NCBI GenBank assembly: GCA_964291635.2
Contig: OZ219905.1
Span: forward strand, 124,001 to 188,000
Length of the DNA stretch: 64,000 nucleotides
DNA from: JAPPHA01 sp964291635
Lineage (GTDB): Bacteria > Pseudomonadota > Alphaproteobacteria > Rhodobacterales > Rhodobacteraceae
Direction: 5' to 3'
In this document: piece after piece, positions 45,930 through 55,659 of the stretch
Position numbering within the stretch: the stretch's first letter is position 1
Layout of the letters: the number at the start of each line of letters is the position of its first letter
Program-made: the position numbers and the translations under genes
Notes under the pieces: generated by a model
What the model saw: the letters and a program-made list of their open reading frames with translations, nothing else
Database searches by the model: none
Told to the model about the DNA's origin: nothing

Positions 45930-48732
45930 TGAAGACTGGTCCGAGACCGGCAAAGTCGAAAAACCCTTGCTTGTCGCGGACCCTCGAGGCATCGTTGACC
46001 CCGAACAGATCGAAGCCAGGATTCGTATTGCGGCGAACCGGGCTGCAGGAGAGGCTGAAGTCCGCAAGGCCGTAGCCGGCGTCCTGGTCGAAGCCAACAA
46101 GGCCGGTCGCGCCGCCATCGGGGACGCATACCTGGCCAATCCGTATCGCACCACCGAGGCAATACGATCCTATACCTGGCTTATCGACGGGATCGTCAAG
46201 GCCGCGTATTCGGCGGCGACCAGGGCCCTCGGCTTGCCCGAAGACGACAAGACGGTCGGGCGTCTCGCGATCATGGCCGTCGGAGGTTACGGCCGTGCCG
46301 AAATGGCGCCGTTTTCCGACGTCGATCTCCTGTTTCTCGTCAACAGGAAATCGCCCGCCCTGATCGAGTCGGTCGTGGAATTCATGCTGTATGTTCTTTG
46401 GGACACTGGCCTCAAGATTGGCCAGGCGACCCGCACGATCAATGAGTGCCTGAGTCTCGGAAAAGCCGACCAGACCATAAAGACATCGATGCTGGAATGC
46501 CGCCATATCTGCGGCGACAGGAAGATGTCGTCTCGACTGGAAAACCGCCTTTGGCGCGAATTGTTCAGCAAGTCCGCCTCGGAATTCGTCGAGAACAAGT
46601 TGGTCGAGCGCGCTGAACGCCATGTCCGCCAGGGTGGCCAGCGATACATGCTGGAACCGAATGTCAAGGAAGGAAAAGGCGGCCTCCGAGACCTGCAATC
46701 CCTCTACTGGATTACCAAGTACATCAGCCGAGCAAGACAACCCGAAGAGATGGTTGCCCGGGGGTTCTTCACCCGGACCGAATACAGCCGGTTTTTCGAA
46801 GCCGAGCAATTCCTCTGGACCGTCAGGTGCCATCTCCACCTGCTGACCAATCGGGCAAGCGACAAACTGACCTACGATGCGCAGGTGGAAATCGCCAGGA
46901 TTCTGGACTTCCGGGACGGTGACGGATTGCGCGGCGTCGAACGGTTCATGCAAACCTACTTCCGGCATGCGACGCATGTCGGGGAACTGACCCGTATCTT
47001 CCTGACCAAGCTCGAAGCGCAACATGTGAAGAAACCGCCGCCCCGCTTTCGGCTGCGCCTGGGAGTTTTTGGCCTGGATTCACCGGCGGCGCCCGCCGGC
47101 TACGAGATCGTTCACGGCCGTCTGGCGGTCGTCGATGAAGATCGCTTCCTTTCCGACCCCCTGAACATCCTCAGGATATTCGAGGAAGGACTTCGTTCGG
47201 AAATCCTTATTCATCCGGACGCCATGCGCCTGGTTACCGCGAACCTCCACCTGATCGACGATGAAATCCGGAATCACCCCGAGGCGTGCAGGATTTTCAT
47301 CGACCTTATGCTGAAATACGGCAACCCTGAACGTGCGCTCCGCAGAATGAACGAACTCGGGGTTCTCGGTGCCTTCATCCCTGAATTCCAGCATATCGTC
47401 GCGATGTCCGAATTCAGCCTCTACCACAAGTTCACCGTGGACGAGCATACGATCCAGTGCATTTCGAATCTCAACCAGATCGAACACGGAGACCTCGTCG
47501 AGAGTCTTCCGGTGGCGACAGGTATTCTCAGGGCCGGAGTCAACCGCCGTGTCCTCTACGTTGCGCTCCTGCTGCACGACATCGGCAAGGGAAGATCTGA
47601 ACACCATTCCATCGCCGGCGCAAGGGTAGCCGAAACCGTCGCGCCAAGGTTGGGCCTCGACGAGAAGGAATCCGAAACGGTTGCCTGGCTCGTTCGCAAT
47701 CACCTGCTGATGTCGGATGTCGTTCAGAAACGCGACATTTCGGACCCGCAAACGGTTCGGGACTTCGCGAGAAAGGTTCAAAGCACGGCCCGTTTGAATC
47801 TCCTGACCGTCCTGACGGTTTGCGATATCCGGGGGGTTGGTCCTGGAACCTGGACGTCGTGGAAGGCCCAGCAAATCCGGGAGCTCCATGGTTTCACCCG
47901 ACAGGCACTCCGGGAAGGTTCCGATACCATAACTGCCCATGGTCGGGTCGAGGAAGCGAAGGCGGCGCTTGGCGAGCGGATTTCCGACTGGCCGGCAGAT
48001 AAGCGGCAGACCGAATTGAACCGACATTTCGATCCGTACTGGATCGGTCTCGACAATGATTCACAATTCATCATTGCGGAACTGTTGCGCAGGATCGGGG
48101 AGCCATTTGACAACCAGGCGTTCAATATCGATCTCGGCGAAGACACACGGCGGGATGCGACGCGCGTTTCCGTGGTGACCGTCGACCATCCGGGGGTTTT
48201 CGCCAGCATTGCCGGCGCGCTTGCGATGGCCGGTACCAATGTCATCGATGCGCGCACCTATACGAGTTCGGACGGGTACGCGACTTCGGTGTTCTGGATC
48301 CTCGACATTGCCGGAGGTCACTTCAACGAAAGCCACCTGCCCCGGCTGCATGCGAGGGTCGCAAAAGCCCTGATCAACCAGACGCCCGCCAGGGGTGGCC
48401 TCAAGGCACGGGACAAGATCAAGAAGGCCGAGCGGGAATTCCTGGTACCAACGGCGATCACTTTCGACAACGATGGTTCGGCAATCTATACGATCATCGA
48501 AGTCGACACGCGTGACAGACCCGGTCTGTTGTACGACCTGACCCGCACGCTCAGTCAATTGAACATCAGGATTTCGTCAGCCGTCATTGCAACTTACGGG
48601 GCGCAGGCCGTCGACGTGTTCTATGTCAAGGACATGTTCGGACTCAAGATCAGGTCAACGTCCAAACAGGACGTCATCAAGCGCCGTCTCAGGGAGGCCA
48701 TTGATCGCGGAGCCGAGCGGGCCACCAGATGA
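45880..48732 (+). CDS. glnD: Bifunctional PII uridylyltransferase/uridylyl-removing enzyme GlnD
   Basis: The 950-residue protein is the nitrogen sensor that modifies PII proteins according to glutamine. The nucleotidyltransferase domain has VGGYGRAEMAPFSDVDLLFL. The HD hydrolase domain has LLLHDIGKGRSEHHSIAG. Two C-terminal ACT domains bind glutamine (VVTVDHPGVFASIAGALAMA and VDTRDRPGLLYDLTRTLSQL). The start is uncertain: the frame opens with TTG at 45880, overlapping the upstream gene, while GTG codons at 45907 and 45916 are alternatives. murJ overlaps its stop as ATGA. Confidence 0.95.
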   Translation: MIQRNFRPVVPLVQVRSEDWSETGKVEKPLLVADPRGIVDPEQIEARIRIAANRAAGEAEVRKAVAGVLVEANKAGRAAIGDAYLANPYRTTEAIRSYTWLIDGIVKAAYSAATRALGLPEDDKTVGRLAIMAVGGYGRAEMAPFSDVDLLFLVNRKSPALIESVVEFMLYVLWDTGLKIGQATRTINECLSLGKADQTIKTSMLECRHICGDRKMSSRLENRLWRELFSKSASEFVENKLVERAERHVRQGGQRYMLEPNVKEGKGGLRDLQSLYWITKYISRARQPEEMVARGFFTRTEYSRFFEAEQFLWTVRCHLHLLTNRASDKLTYDAQVEIARILDFRDGDGLRGVERFMQTYFRHATHVGELTRIFLTKLEAQHVKKPPPRFRLRLGVFGLDSPAAPAGYEIVHGRLAVVDEDRFLSDPLNILRIFEEGLRSEILIHPDAMRLVTANLHLIDDEIRNHPEACRIFIDLMLKYGNPERALRRMNELGVLGAFIPEFQHIVAMSEFSLYHKFTVDEHTIQCISNLNQIEHGDLVESLPVATGILRAGVNRRVLYVALLLHDIGKGRSEHHSIAGARVAETVAPRLGLDEKESETVAWLVRNHLLMSDVVQKRDISDPQTVRDFARKVQSTARLNLLTVLTVCDIRGVGPGTWTSWKAQQIRELHGFTRQALREGSDTITAHGRVEEAKAALGERISDWPADKRQTELNRHFDPYWIGLDNDSQFIIAELLRRIGEPFDNQAFNIDLGEDTRRDATRVSVVTVDHPGVFASIAGALAMAGTNVIDARTYTSSDGYATSVFWILDIAGGHFNESHLPRLHARVAKALINQTPARGGLKARDKIKKAEREFLVPTAITFDNDGSAIYTIIEVDTRDRPGLLYDLTRTLSQLNIRISSAVIATYGAQAVDVFYVKDMFGLKIRSTSKQDVIKRRLREAIDRGAERATR

Positions 48733-50303
48733 ATCGCAGATCAAGGCTCTATCGGAGCGCGTTTACGGTCGGCAGCTGGACCTTGCTCAGCCGGCTGACC
48801 GGGTTTTTTCGTGACATCGTCATAGCAGCGCTTTTTGGCTCGGGCCCGATCGCGGAAGCATTTCAGGTCGCCTTTTCATTGCCCAACCTGTTCAGGCGCC
48901 TGTTCGCGGAAGGTACGATCAACGCCGCATTTGTTCCGATTTTCTCCAAGTCACTTTCCAACAGGAACGAAGCGGCGGAATTCGCGCGAAGCACCTTTTC
49001 ATGGCTGGCCATCGCCCTGATTGTCCTGACCGTAGCGGCACAGGTCGCGATGCCGTGGTTCGTCCTGGCGATCGCGAGCGGATTTCGGGACGACGGCCGC
49101 TTCGACCTCGCGGTCGACTTCGGACGCATCTGCTTTCCGTACATCCTGTTCATAGCCCTTGCCTCCCTTCTCGGTGGAATCCTGAATTCATTCGGACGCT
49201 TTGCGGCGGCCGCAGCGGCCCCCGTCCTGCTCAACGTGATCCTGCTTGGAGCGATGGGACTGGCATTGGCATCCGGGATCGATCCCGGCCCGGCCCTGGC
49301 ATGGGGCGTCCCCGTCGCAGGCGTCGCACAACTCGCACTCATGTGGCTGGCCTGCCGGCGCACCGGGATCAGGATGGCATTGCATGTACCCAGGCTGACG
49401 CCGAAGGTCCGGAGACTCGCCGTCGTCGCGTTTCCCGCGGTTCTCGCCGGCGGCGTCGTCCAGGTCAACATCGTGGTCGGGCGGCAGGTCGCCAGTTACT
49501 TCGATGGCGCGATCCAGTGGCTCGCCGTGGCGGACCGGCTGTACCAGTTGCCTCTTGGCGTCGTCGGAATCGCAACCGGAATCGTCCTGCTTCCCGAACT
49601 CATGAAGAGGCTGGCGGAGGGGGATCACGCGGGCAGCAGGGACGCCTTCAACAGGGCAACGGAATTTGCCTTGATGCTGACGATTCCGGCAGCGTTCGCG
49701 CTTGTCGTCATCCCGTTTCCGCTGGTTTCGGTACTGTTCGAACGGGGCGCATTCACGTCCGATGACAGCCATGCAACCGCGGCAGCCCTGGCCGTGTACG
49801 GTATTGGCCTGCCCGCGTTTGTTCTCCAGAAGACATTGCAGCCTCTTTACTTCTCCGAAGAAGACACCAGGACACCGTTTCGCTTCGCCGTCGTCGCCAT
49901 GCTGGCCAATGCCGCACTTGCGATCGGGCTCATTCCCTTCGCCGGATACCTGGCGGCGGCGGTCGGCACCACCTTGTCGTCATGGCTCATGGTTTTTCTC
50001 TTGTGGAACGGGCGCCGACACCTGGGGGTGATGGCTCGGGTCGACCAGAGATTGCGGTCCTTCACGCCACGCACCCTGCTGGCCTCGGCATTCATGGCGG
50101 TCGTTGTTTTCGGCCTGGCGGAACTCCTGCTCCCCTGGCTCACTGCGGATGGCATCAGATACGCCGCTCTTGCTGTCATCGTTTTGGCAGGAGCTGTCGC
50201 CTACTTTGGTGCCGCCATTGCCATGAAGACGATTTCCCTGACGGAATTGCGCCAGATAACCCTGAACAGGAAACTGCCTGGTGATCACTTCGGGAAGAAT
50301 TGA
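48729..50303 (+). CDS. murJ: Lipid II flippase MurJ
   Basis: The 524-residue polytopic membrane protein of the MATE-like MVF family moves lipid II across the inner membrane for peptidoglycan synthesis. The N-terminal SWTLLSRLTGFFRDIVIAAL and FSLPNLFRRLFAEGTINAAF are the family signatures, with the essential arginines of the central cavity. About 14 hydrophobic helices can be counted. Translation is coupled to glnD. In many relatives trpS follows; here a TnpB element begins 53 bases after the stop. Confidence 0.96.
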   Translation: MNRRSRLYRSAFTVGSWTLLSRLTGFFRDIVIAALFGSGPIAEAFQVAFSLPNLFRRLFAEGTINAAFVPIFSKSLSNRNEAAEFARSTFSWLAIALIVLTVAAQVAMPWFVLAIASGFRDDGRFDLAVDFGRICFPYILFIALASLLGGILNSFGRFAAAAAAPVLLNVILLGAMGLALASGIDPGPALAWGVPVAGVAQLALMWLACRRTGIRMALHVPRLTPKVRRLAVVAFPAVLAGGVVQVNIVVGRQVASYFDGAIQWLAVADRLYQLPLGVVGIATGIVLLPELMKRLAEGDHAGSRDAFNRATEFALMLTIPAAFALVVIPFPLVSVLFERGAFTSDDSHATAAALAVYGIGLPAFVLQKTLQPLYFSEEDTRTPFRFAVVAMLANAALAIGLIPFAGYLAAAVGTTLSSWLMVFLLWNGRRHLGVMARVDQRLRSFTPRTLLASAFMAVVVFGLAELLLPWLTADGIRYAALAVIVLAGAVAYFGAAIAMKTISLTELRQITLNRKLPGDHFGKN

Positions 50304-50355
50304 CTTCGGAAAATGGTATCCGCCGGAACCGCCTTGCCCGGCTGCGAGCGGAAAC

Positions 50356-51822
50356 CCGATTGCAATGGAGTTCATATAGATGGGTTGACGGTGCAGTTCC
50401 GCACCAAATTCCGACCGATTTCACCTGTTGCAGGGATCGGGAAGGCTTGATCCTTACCTTGGATGATTCCTTGACAATTCAGGCAGATCGTGTCGTGATC
50501 GCGTGACGGGAAGCCAGCCTTTCCCGTCACCAGACGAACCTTGTGCCGAAGGCCAGACCGCATGAGCGAGACCTCCACATACCGCAACATCATCTACCGG
50601 CTTCTGCCAGGCTCCAGGGCCAACGCACGGCGCCTGGCCGGACAGGCAAGCGCCTGCCGCTTCGTCTGGAACACGATACTGGGGCAGCACAATAACGCCC
50701 ATGAGGAGGCGAAGGCCAACGGGGAGAAGCCCCCGTCGGTTTCGTTCTTCTCGCTCGGCAAGGAGTTCACCAGCCTCCGCAACGAAATCCCGTGGCTTTG
50801 CGCATACTCCTTCGCCATCACCCGGTACGTGCTCAAGTACCAGGCCGATGCGTGGAAGGCGTTCTTCAGGGGCGAGGCAGGACATCCACGCTTCAAGTCC
50901 CGCCACGGGTCGACGCCGTCCTTCACCATTCCCGAAGCCGTCACCATCAGGGACGACATGATCAATGTCCCGAGGGTTGGTCCCATGCGCATCCGGCGGA
51001 AGGGCGGCAACCCGTATCCCGAGGGCAAGCCGGTGAAAGCCGTGATCAGGAAGATCGCCGGCAAGTGGTATGTCACCGTCTGCTACGAGGTCGAGGCTGA
51101 GGAGCGTCCCGACACCGGGGTCTTGGCGGGCGTGGACATGAACGTCCGCCAGGTGGCGGTGGTGGACACGACCGGAGAGGCGGAGATCATCCCCGCGCCC
51201 GATACGGGCCGGCTTGATGCGAAGATCGGGCGCAACCAGCGCCGGCTTGCTCGCCAGCGCAAGGGGTCACGGCGGCGCATGAGAACCAGGCTCAGGCTGC
51301 AGAGGCTCCAGCGAAAGCGGGCCAACAGGCGCAAGAACTGGCGACACCAGGTCAGCCGCCGGATCGCGAACCGGGCGAGCACGGTGATTGTCGAGAAGCT
51401 CAACACCCGGGACATGACGCGATCGGCCAAGGGCACGCTTGAGAACCCCGGCACGAAGGTGAAGGCCAAGTCCGGTCTCAACCGGGAGATCCTGAGCACC
51501 GGCTGGCATGGCATGAAGGAGAAGCTCGCCTACAAGTGCTTGGAACTGAACGAGGTCAACCCTGCATATACCTGCCAGTCGTGCAACGCCTGCGGGTTCA
51601 CTGACCCGGAAAACCGGAACGACCGGAAGTTCGAATGCATGGCGTGCGGCCATGCCGATCACGCGGACCTGAATGCGGCCCGCAACATCTTGACCTCGGG
51701 GACTGGGGTGTCTGCACGGCGAGGGGCGTTGGCGCTGGCCACCCCTGCGATCCGTGAAACTGATCGAAAGCTGGCGGCGTGACGCGCCGTCAACCCATCG
51801 ATATGAGTCCCATTGCAATCGG
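50356..51822 (+). mobile_element. TnpB-only transposable element with mirrored ends
   Basis: The left end (from CCGATTGCAATGG at 50356) and the reverse complement of the right end (51810-51822) share CCGATTGCAATGG. They continue with the common stretches TCATAT and GATGGGTTGACGG at matching positions. Each end carries a small hairpin just inside: GGTGC-agttcc-GCACC on the left and GGCG-cgtca-CGCC on the right. No TnpA is present and no target duplication is visible, as expected for IS200/IS605-type relatives, which would move only with a helper transposase. Confidence 0.78.
50562..51782 (+). CDS. tnpB: TnpB-family RNA-guided nuclease (IS605 OrfB)
   Basis: The 406-residue protein has the N-terminal wedge region with CRFVWNTILGQHNNAHEEAK and FKSRHGSTPSFTIPEAV. 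The RuvC-like nuclease motifs are LAGVDMNVRQVAVV (first aspartate), STVIVEKLNTRDM (glutamate) and HADHADLNAARNI (last aspartate). A zinc finger, CQSCNACG to CMACG, lies between the last two. All catalytic residues are kept, so it may be an active guided nuclease using an omega RNA from the element's 3' end. I chose the ATG at 50562 (MSETSTYRNIIYRL). Its stop is 40 bases from the right end of the element. Confidence 0.93.
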   Translation: MSETSTYRNIIYRLLPGSRANARRLAGQASACRFVWNTILGQHNNAHEEAKANGEKPPSVSFFSLGKEFTSLRNEIPWLCAYSFAITRYVLKYQADAWKAFFRGEAGHPRFKSRHGSTPSFTIPEAVTIRDDMINVPRVGPMRIRRKGGNPYPEGKPVKAVIRKIAGKWYVTVCYEVEAEERPDTGVLAGVDMNVRQVAVVDTTGEAEIIPAPDTGRLDAKIGRNQRRLARQRKGSRRRMRTRLRLQRLQRKRANRRKNWRHQVSRRIANRASTVIVEKLNTRDMTRSAKGTLENPGTKVKAKSGLNREILSTGWHGMKEKLAYKCLELNEVNPAYTCQSCNACGFTDPENRNDRKFECMACGHADHADLNAARNILTSGTGVSARRGALALATPAIRETDRKLAA

Positions 51823-52090
51823 TCGATCGGTTCGCCATCAAGGATTCATGGAAAGTGCGTTCCCGAACGAACCCGACTGGAAAAGGGCTTGGCGATGACC
51901 CGTATCCTGCGCCCTCCCTGGATCATCCGACGAAGTGTCACGGTTTATCGGACGAATCCCCGGTTCGTGGGGAAGCCATGAATCCGGGGCCAAGCCATCG
52001 TATCCGGCCGAAACATTCACGTAATGTTGTGCAGGCATCGGGGGCCGATCGGTCCGGCCGGGCAAATTGGGATGAACGACAGAGGACGTG

Positions 52091-52777
52091 ATGCAGGTTC
52101 ATGACGGGTATTGCGAGCGGATAGGTACCGAGCCGTATTTCTGGGGTGAACCCGTCAACGCGTTAACCAACCTCGCCTTTTATGCCGCCGTGTACTGGTT
52201 GTTTTTGGAAGCGCGGAAAAGGGAACGACTGGATTCAGGCGTTGTCTCGCTGATCTTCCTCGTTTTCTGCATCGGTACGGGCTCTTTCCTGTTTCACACG
52301 TTCGCGACGAACTGGGCGTTGGCCAGCGATGTCATTCCGATCCAGGCCTTCATAATCCTCTACTTCGGAGTCATCCTCTATCACGTGCACGGCCTCGGAC
52401 TTTTTGTTTCGATCGTCGGCGCATTCACCTTCCTGCCGCTTGCGGCAGGGATGCAATTCCTGCTCGCGGGCACTCTGCTCGGCGGCGCCAATGCAGGTTA
52501 TGTGTCGGCGCTACTGCTGCTGTTCGTGAACGCGGTCATTCTCGCGATCAGGAATCATGCGATTGCGCCTTGGCTGGCCGCCGGATCCAGCGTCTTCGTT
52601 CTCTCTCTCGCGTTTCGGATCCTGGACGAACACGTCTGCAGCGCGTTTCCGACCGGTACGCATTTCGCCTGGCATATCCTCAATTCCGTCGTTCTCGCGA
52701 TCGTGGTCACCGGCTTCATTCGTCACGGACACCGTCGACGCGGACAGGCGGCGGCGGCGGATTCCGGCAAGCGTTGA
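52091..52777 (+). CDS. Ceramidase-family (CREST superfamily) membrane protein
   Basis: The 228-residue protein has about seven hydrophobic helices and the alkaline-ceramidase signatures: YCERIGTEPYFWGEPVNALT near the N-terminus, GTGSFLFHTFATNWALASDV with the conserved Ser, His and Asp, and HFAWHILNSVVL with metal-ligand histidines at the end. Family members are zinc-dependent amide hydrolases of the membrane; bacterial substrates are mostly unknown and could be sphingolipids or other N-acyl lipids. A GTG at 52088 directly precedes the ATG. It is preceded by the TnpB element and followed by convergent cfa. Confidence 0.85.
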   Translation: MQVHDGYCERIGTEPYFWGEPVNALTNLAFYAAVYWLFLEARKRERLDSGVVSLIFLVFCIGTGSFLFHTFATNWALASDVIPIQAFIILYFGVILYHVHGLGLFVSIVGAFTFLPLAAGMQFLLAGTLLGGANAGYVSALLLLFVNAVILAIRNHAIAPWLAAGSSVFVLSLAFRILDEHVCSAFPTGTHFAWHILNSVVLAIVVTGFIRHGHRRRGQAAAADSGKR

Positions 52778-53036
52778 GTTCAAACGCCTGCTTCTGAACC
52801 CGCCCCCGGCAACACAGGGGGAGCCTCGCGGCCGAACGGTCACGCCTGTCCGGGGTTGCCCATGTCAGGGCGGGAGGTGTCCTCACCGTCTAGATTGCCG
52901 GGTTTCGCCAGGCGTTGCAGGCCCTCAACCGGTGCTCGCCCGCCACGCCCGTGAGAGCACCGGGGATCGAGCGCGCAGGACATTCCGTGCCGCACCATTC
53001 GAGGGCAAACCCGGCTCGGGTATTCTTGCCCGAATG

Positions 53037-54236
53037 TTACGCCTGGTCGCGGACAGCGTACATGTAATCCCTGGTCGCGGGCGGCAGGTTCTTGTCGCGC
53101 GTGATCTGGATCTGAAAAACGACCTGGGCCCGATTCCTGAAGGTCACCTCGCAGGCAGCCAGATAGAATCTCCACATCCGGCAAAAACGGTCATCGAACA
53201 TCCCGCGCACTGTCTTCAGGTTGTCTGCGAATCTCTGCCGCCAGCACCGAAGGGTTTCCGCATAATGGAGCTGCCAGATCTCGACGTCGGTGACCGAGAG
53301 CCCTTCCTTTTCGATCGCCTGCATCACTTCCGACAGGGCCGGAACGTATCCTCCCGGGAAAATGTATTTCCGGATCCAGGGGTTCGTCGTCCCCGGTTCG
53401 TCGAGGCGCCCAATCGTGTGCAGGAGCGCGACGCCGTCTCGCTCGAGCAGGCGCCGCACGTCACGGAAGAACTGCCGGTAATGCGGCGCGCCGACGTGCT
53501 CGAACATCCCGACCGACACGATCCTGTCGAAGCGGCCCTTGACCTCCCGATAGTCGCAAATCCGGAAGGCAACCCTGTCCTCCAGATTCCGTTCCCGGAC
53601 CCTGTTCATTGCCAACGCCTGCTGTTCCGTCGAAAGCGTGATGCCTTCGACCAGCGAGCCGTGGTCTTCGGCCAGCGTGATCCCCAGTCCCCCCCATCCG
53701 CAGCCGATATCCAGGACCTTCATTCCCGGCTCCAGCAGCAGCTTCTTCGCGATGTGCCGTTTCTTGGCTTCCTGGGCCTGTTCAAGGGTCATGCCGGGCC
53801 GAGGGAAGTACGCGCAACTGTACTGTTTGTCCCGGTCGAGAAACAGGGTGTAGAAATCGTTCGACAGGTCATAGTGGTGGGCGACATTCCGGCGAGCCCG
53901 GCTGACGGGGTTGAACTGGGCCAGGCTCCTGGTGAGGACCTGGAATCGGTAAAGGAACCTCCGGTAGAGCGGGGCCTCCACGTCATCGAGATTCCGGGTA
54001 ACGAGGTCGAGCAGGCCATAGATGTCGTCACCGTCGACCGTCATGGTCTCATCCATGTAGGCTTCGCCCAGGGCCAGTTCGGCATTGAGGACGCATCTGC
54101 GGATCACGTTCGGCGCATGGATCCGGATCGTCACCGGAGAACCAGTTGAATCGCCGACCTCGAATGAAGAATTGTCCGGAAAGACCACCTTGAGCGTTCC
54201 CGAGCGAATGATGCGTTCGGCAACTGACCTGAACAT
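53037..54236 (-). CDS. cfa: Cyclopropane-fatty-acyl-phospholipid synthase
   Basis: The 399-residue S-adenosylmethionine-dependent enzyme adds a methylene bridge across double bonds of membrane phospholipids. The SAM-binding motif is MKVLDIGCGWGGLGITLAED. Other family marks are RRNVAHHYDLSNDFYTLFLD, the YSCAYFP active-site loop and GMFEHVGAPHYRQFF. The ATG at 54236 has GGAAG upstream; the frame extends 21 codons further without similarity. It would pair functionally with the desaturase at 62777, which supplies unsaturated chains, but they are far apart. Confidence 0.93.
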   Translation of the reverse strand: MFRSVAERIIRSGTLKVVFPDNSSFEVGDSTGSPVTIRIHAPNVIRRCVLNAELALGEAYMDETMTVDGDDIYGLLDLVTRNLDDVEAPLYRRFLYRFQVLTRSLAQFNPVSRARRNVAHHYDLSNDFYTLFLDRDKQYSCAYFPRPGMTLEQAQEAKKRHIAKKLLLEPGMKVLDIGCGWGGLGITLAEDHGSLVEGITLSTEQQALAMNRVRERNLEDRVAFRICDYREVKGRFDRIVSVGMFEHVGAPHYRQFFRDVRRLLERDGVALLHTIGRLDEPGTTNPWIRKYIFPGGYVPALSEVMQAIEKEGLSVTDVEIWQLHYAETLRCWRQRFADNLKTVRGMFDDRFCRMWRFYLAACEVTFRNRAQVVFQIQITRDKNLPPATRDYMYAVRDQA

Positions 54237-54555
54237 CGACTTCCACACGGATGAGGCCCTCCTCTCCCTCACGGATTTGCGCCAGAATATCGATAGCACG
54301 CAAGCGAGTTTTCGGAAAACCGCAATTCATGGTTTCTCCAAGCTCAAAAACAAAAGGGGTTGGAGCGACCGCGTCTTTACCGCGAAAATCTGTCCCGGGG
54401 CAAAACGCTTCCTGGCGGACCGGCTTTTGCACTCAAGCTACGTCCCCCTCAGTTTGACAGTGAATCCCGAACATCCGTACAGAGTCCGCTGTGATTGACA
54501 CGGAATTTTGCTCGTACGAACATGTCGACATCGAAACGAACCACCGAGGCCCGCC
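54237..54555. other. Divergent intergenic region between cfa and the MetE-like gene
   Basis: These 319 bases must hold promoters for both genes. I see no clear boxes and no small gene. Confidence 0.45.
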
Positions 54556-55659
54556 ATGACCCGTCCTTTACCTCCCTTCCGTGCCGATCACGTCGGAAGT
54601 TTGCTCAGACCCCCGGCGGTCGCGGATGCGCGGCATCGGCATGAGCAGGGTATGATCAATGACGATGAACTGAAATCCATCGAGGACGCCGAGATTCCCG
54701 GGCTCATCGCCATGCAGGTCGAGGCGGGGCTCGAATCCATTACGGACGGAGAAGCCCGCCGTTCATTCTGGCATTACGATTTCATGGGAATGCTGGACGG
54801 TCTCGATCTCGTGAAACGCGAGGAAGGCGTGGCCTTTGCCGGCGCCACGCTACCCCCGATCTTCCCGACAATAGCGGGCAAACTGGATTTCCCCGACGAT
54901 CACCCCATGCTCGATCACTTTCGCTTCGTTGCCGAACACACGGACCTGATGCCGAAGATCAGCATACCCGGGCCGAGTTGCTGCCATTTTCGCGTTGATC
55001 CGGACGACATCAATCAGGACGTTTACAACGAACCCGACGCGTTGTTTTCGGATATCGCCGCGACGTACCGGAAAGCAGTCAATGGGTTCTACGAGGCCGG
55101 TTGCCGCTACCTCCAGCTCGACGACATCTTTTTCGCCTACCTCTGCGACCCCCACCACAGGGCGGCCAAGGAAAGGGTCGGCCAGAATCCGGACTGGCTG
55201 ATCGACCGATACGCGTGGATGATGCACGAAGCGATCAAGGACCGCCCGGAAGACCTGACCATCGGGATGCACATGTGCCGCGGCAACTTCAAGTCGACCC
55301 ACGCTGCGGACGGCGCGTACGATCCGGTTGCGGACACGGTCTTCAATCGAACGGGTGTCGACATTTTCTTCATGGAATATGACACCGATCGCGCCGGCGG
55401 GCTCGAACCCCTCAGGTTCCTCGGTTCGGGCAAACAAAGGGTCATGCTGGGATTCATCACGACCAAGACCGGCGAGCTCGAGGACCTCGACGACCTCAGG
55501 AGGCAGGTTGACGAAGCTTCCCGCTTTGCCGACCCCGACCAGCTGGGGATCGCACCGCAGTGCGGTTTTGCCTCGACCGAAGAGGGCAACGCCATCTCGG
55601 TCGATGACCAGCGGCGTAAACTCGATCTCGTGGTGGAGGCCGCCGAAAGGATCTGGTGA
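54556..55659 (+). CDS. MetE C-terminal-like methyltransferase (YxjG type)
   Basis: The 367-residue protein matches the catalytic barrel of cobalamin-independent methionine synthase, starting FRADHVGSLLRPPAVADARH. Likely zinc ligands are the His and Cys of LTIGMHMCRGNFKSTHAADG and the Cys of GIAPQCGFASTEEGNAISVD. It lacks the N-terminal half of MetE, which binds methyltetrahydrofolate, so the methyl donor may be different, for example a methylcobalamin protein or a methylated small molecule. GAGG precedes the ATG at 54556; the frame is open 16 codons upstream. Confidence 0.88.
   Translation: MTRPLPPFRADHVGSLLRPPAVADARHRHEQGMINDDELKSIEDAEIPGLIAMQVEAGLESITDGEARRSFWHYDFMGMLDGLDLVKREEGVAFAGATLPPIFPTIAGKLDFPDDHPMLDHFRFVAEHTDLMPKISIPGPSCCHFRVDPDDINQDVYNEPDALFSDIAATYRKAVNGFYEAGCRYLQLDDIFFAYLCDPHHRAAKERVGQNPDWLIDRYAWMMHEAIKDRPEDLTIGMHMCRGNFKSTHAADGAYDPVADTVFNRTGVDIFFMEYDTDRAGGLEPLRFLGSGKQRVMLGFITTKTGELEDLDDLRRQVDEASRFADPDQLGIAPQCGFASTEEGNAISVDDQRRKLDLVVEAAERIW

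Noticed and set aside
52557..54149. A 530-residue plus-strand frame opposite cfa
   Set aside because: It covers the end of the ceramidase gene and the antisense of cfa, and has no recognisable motif.
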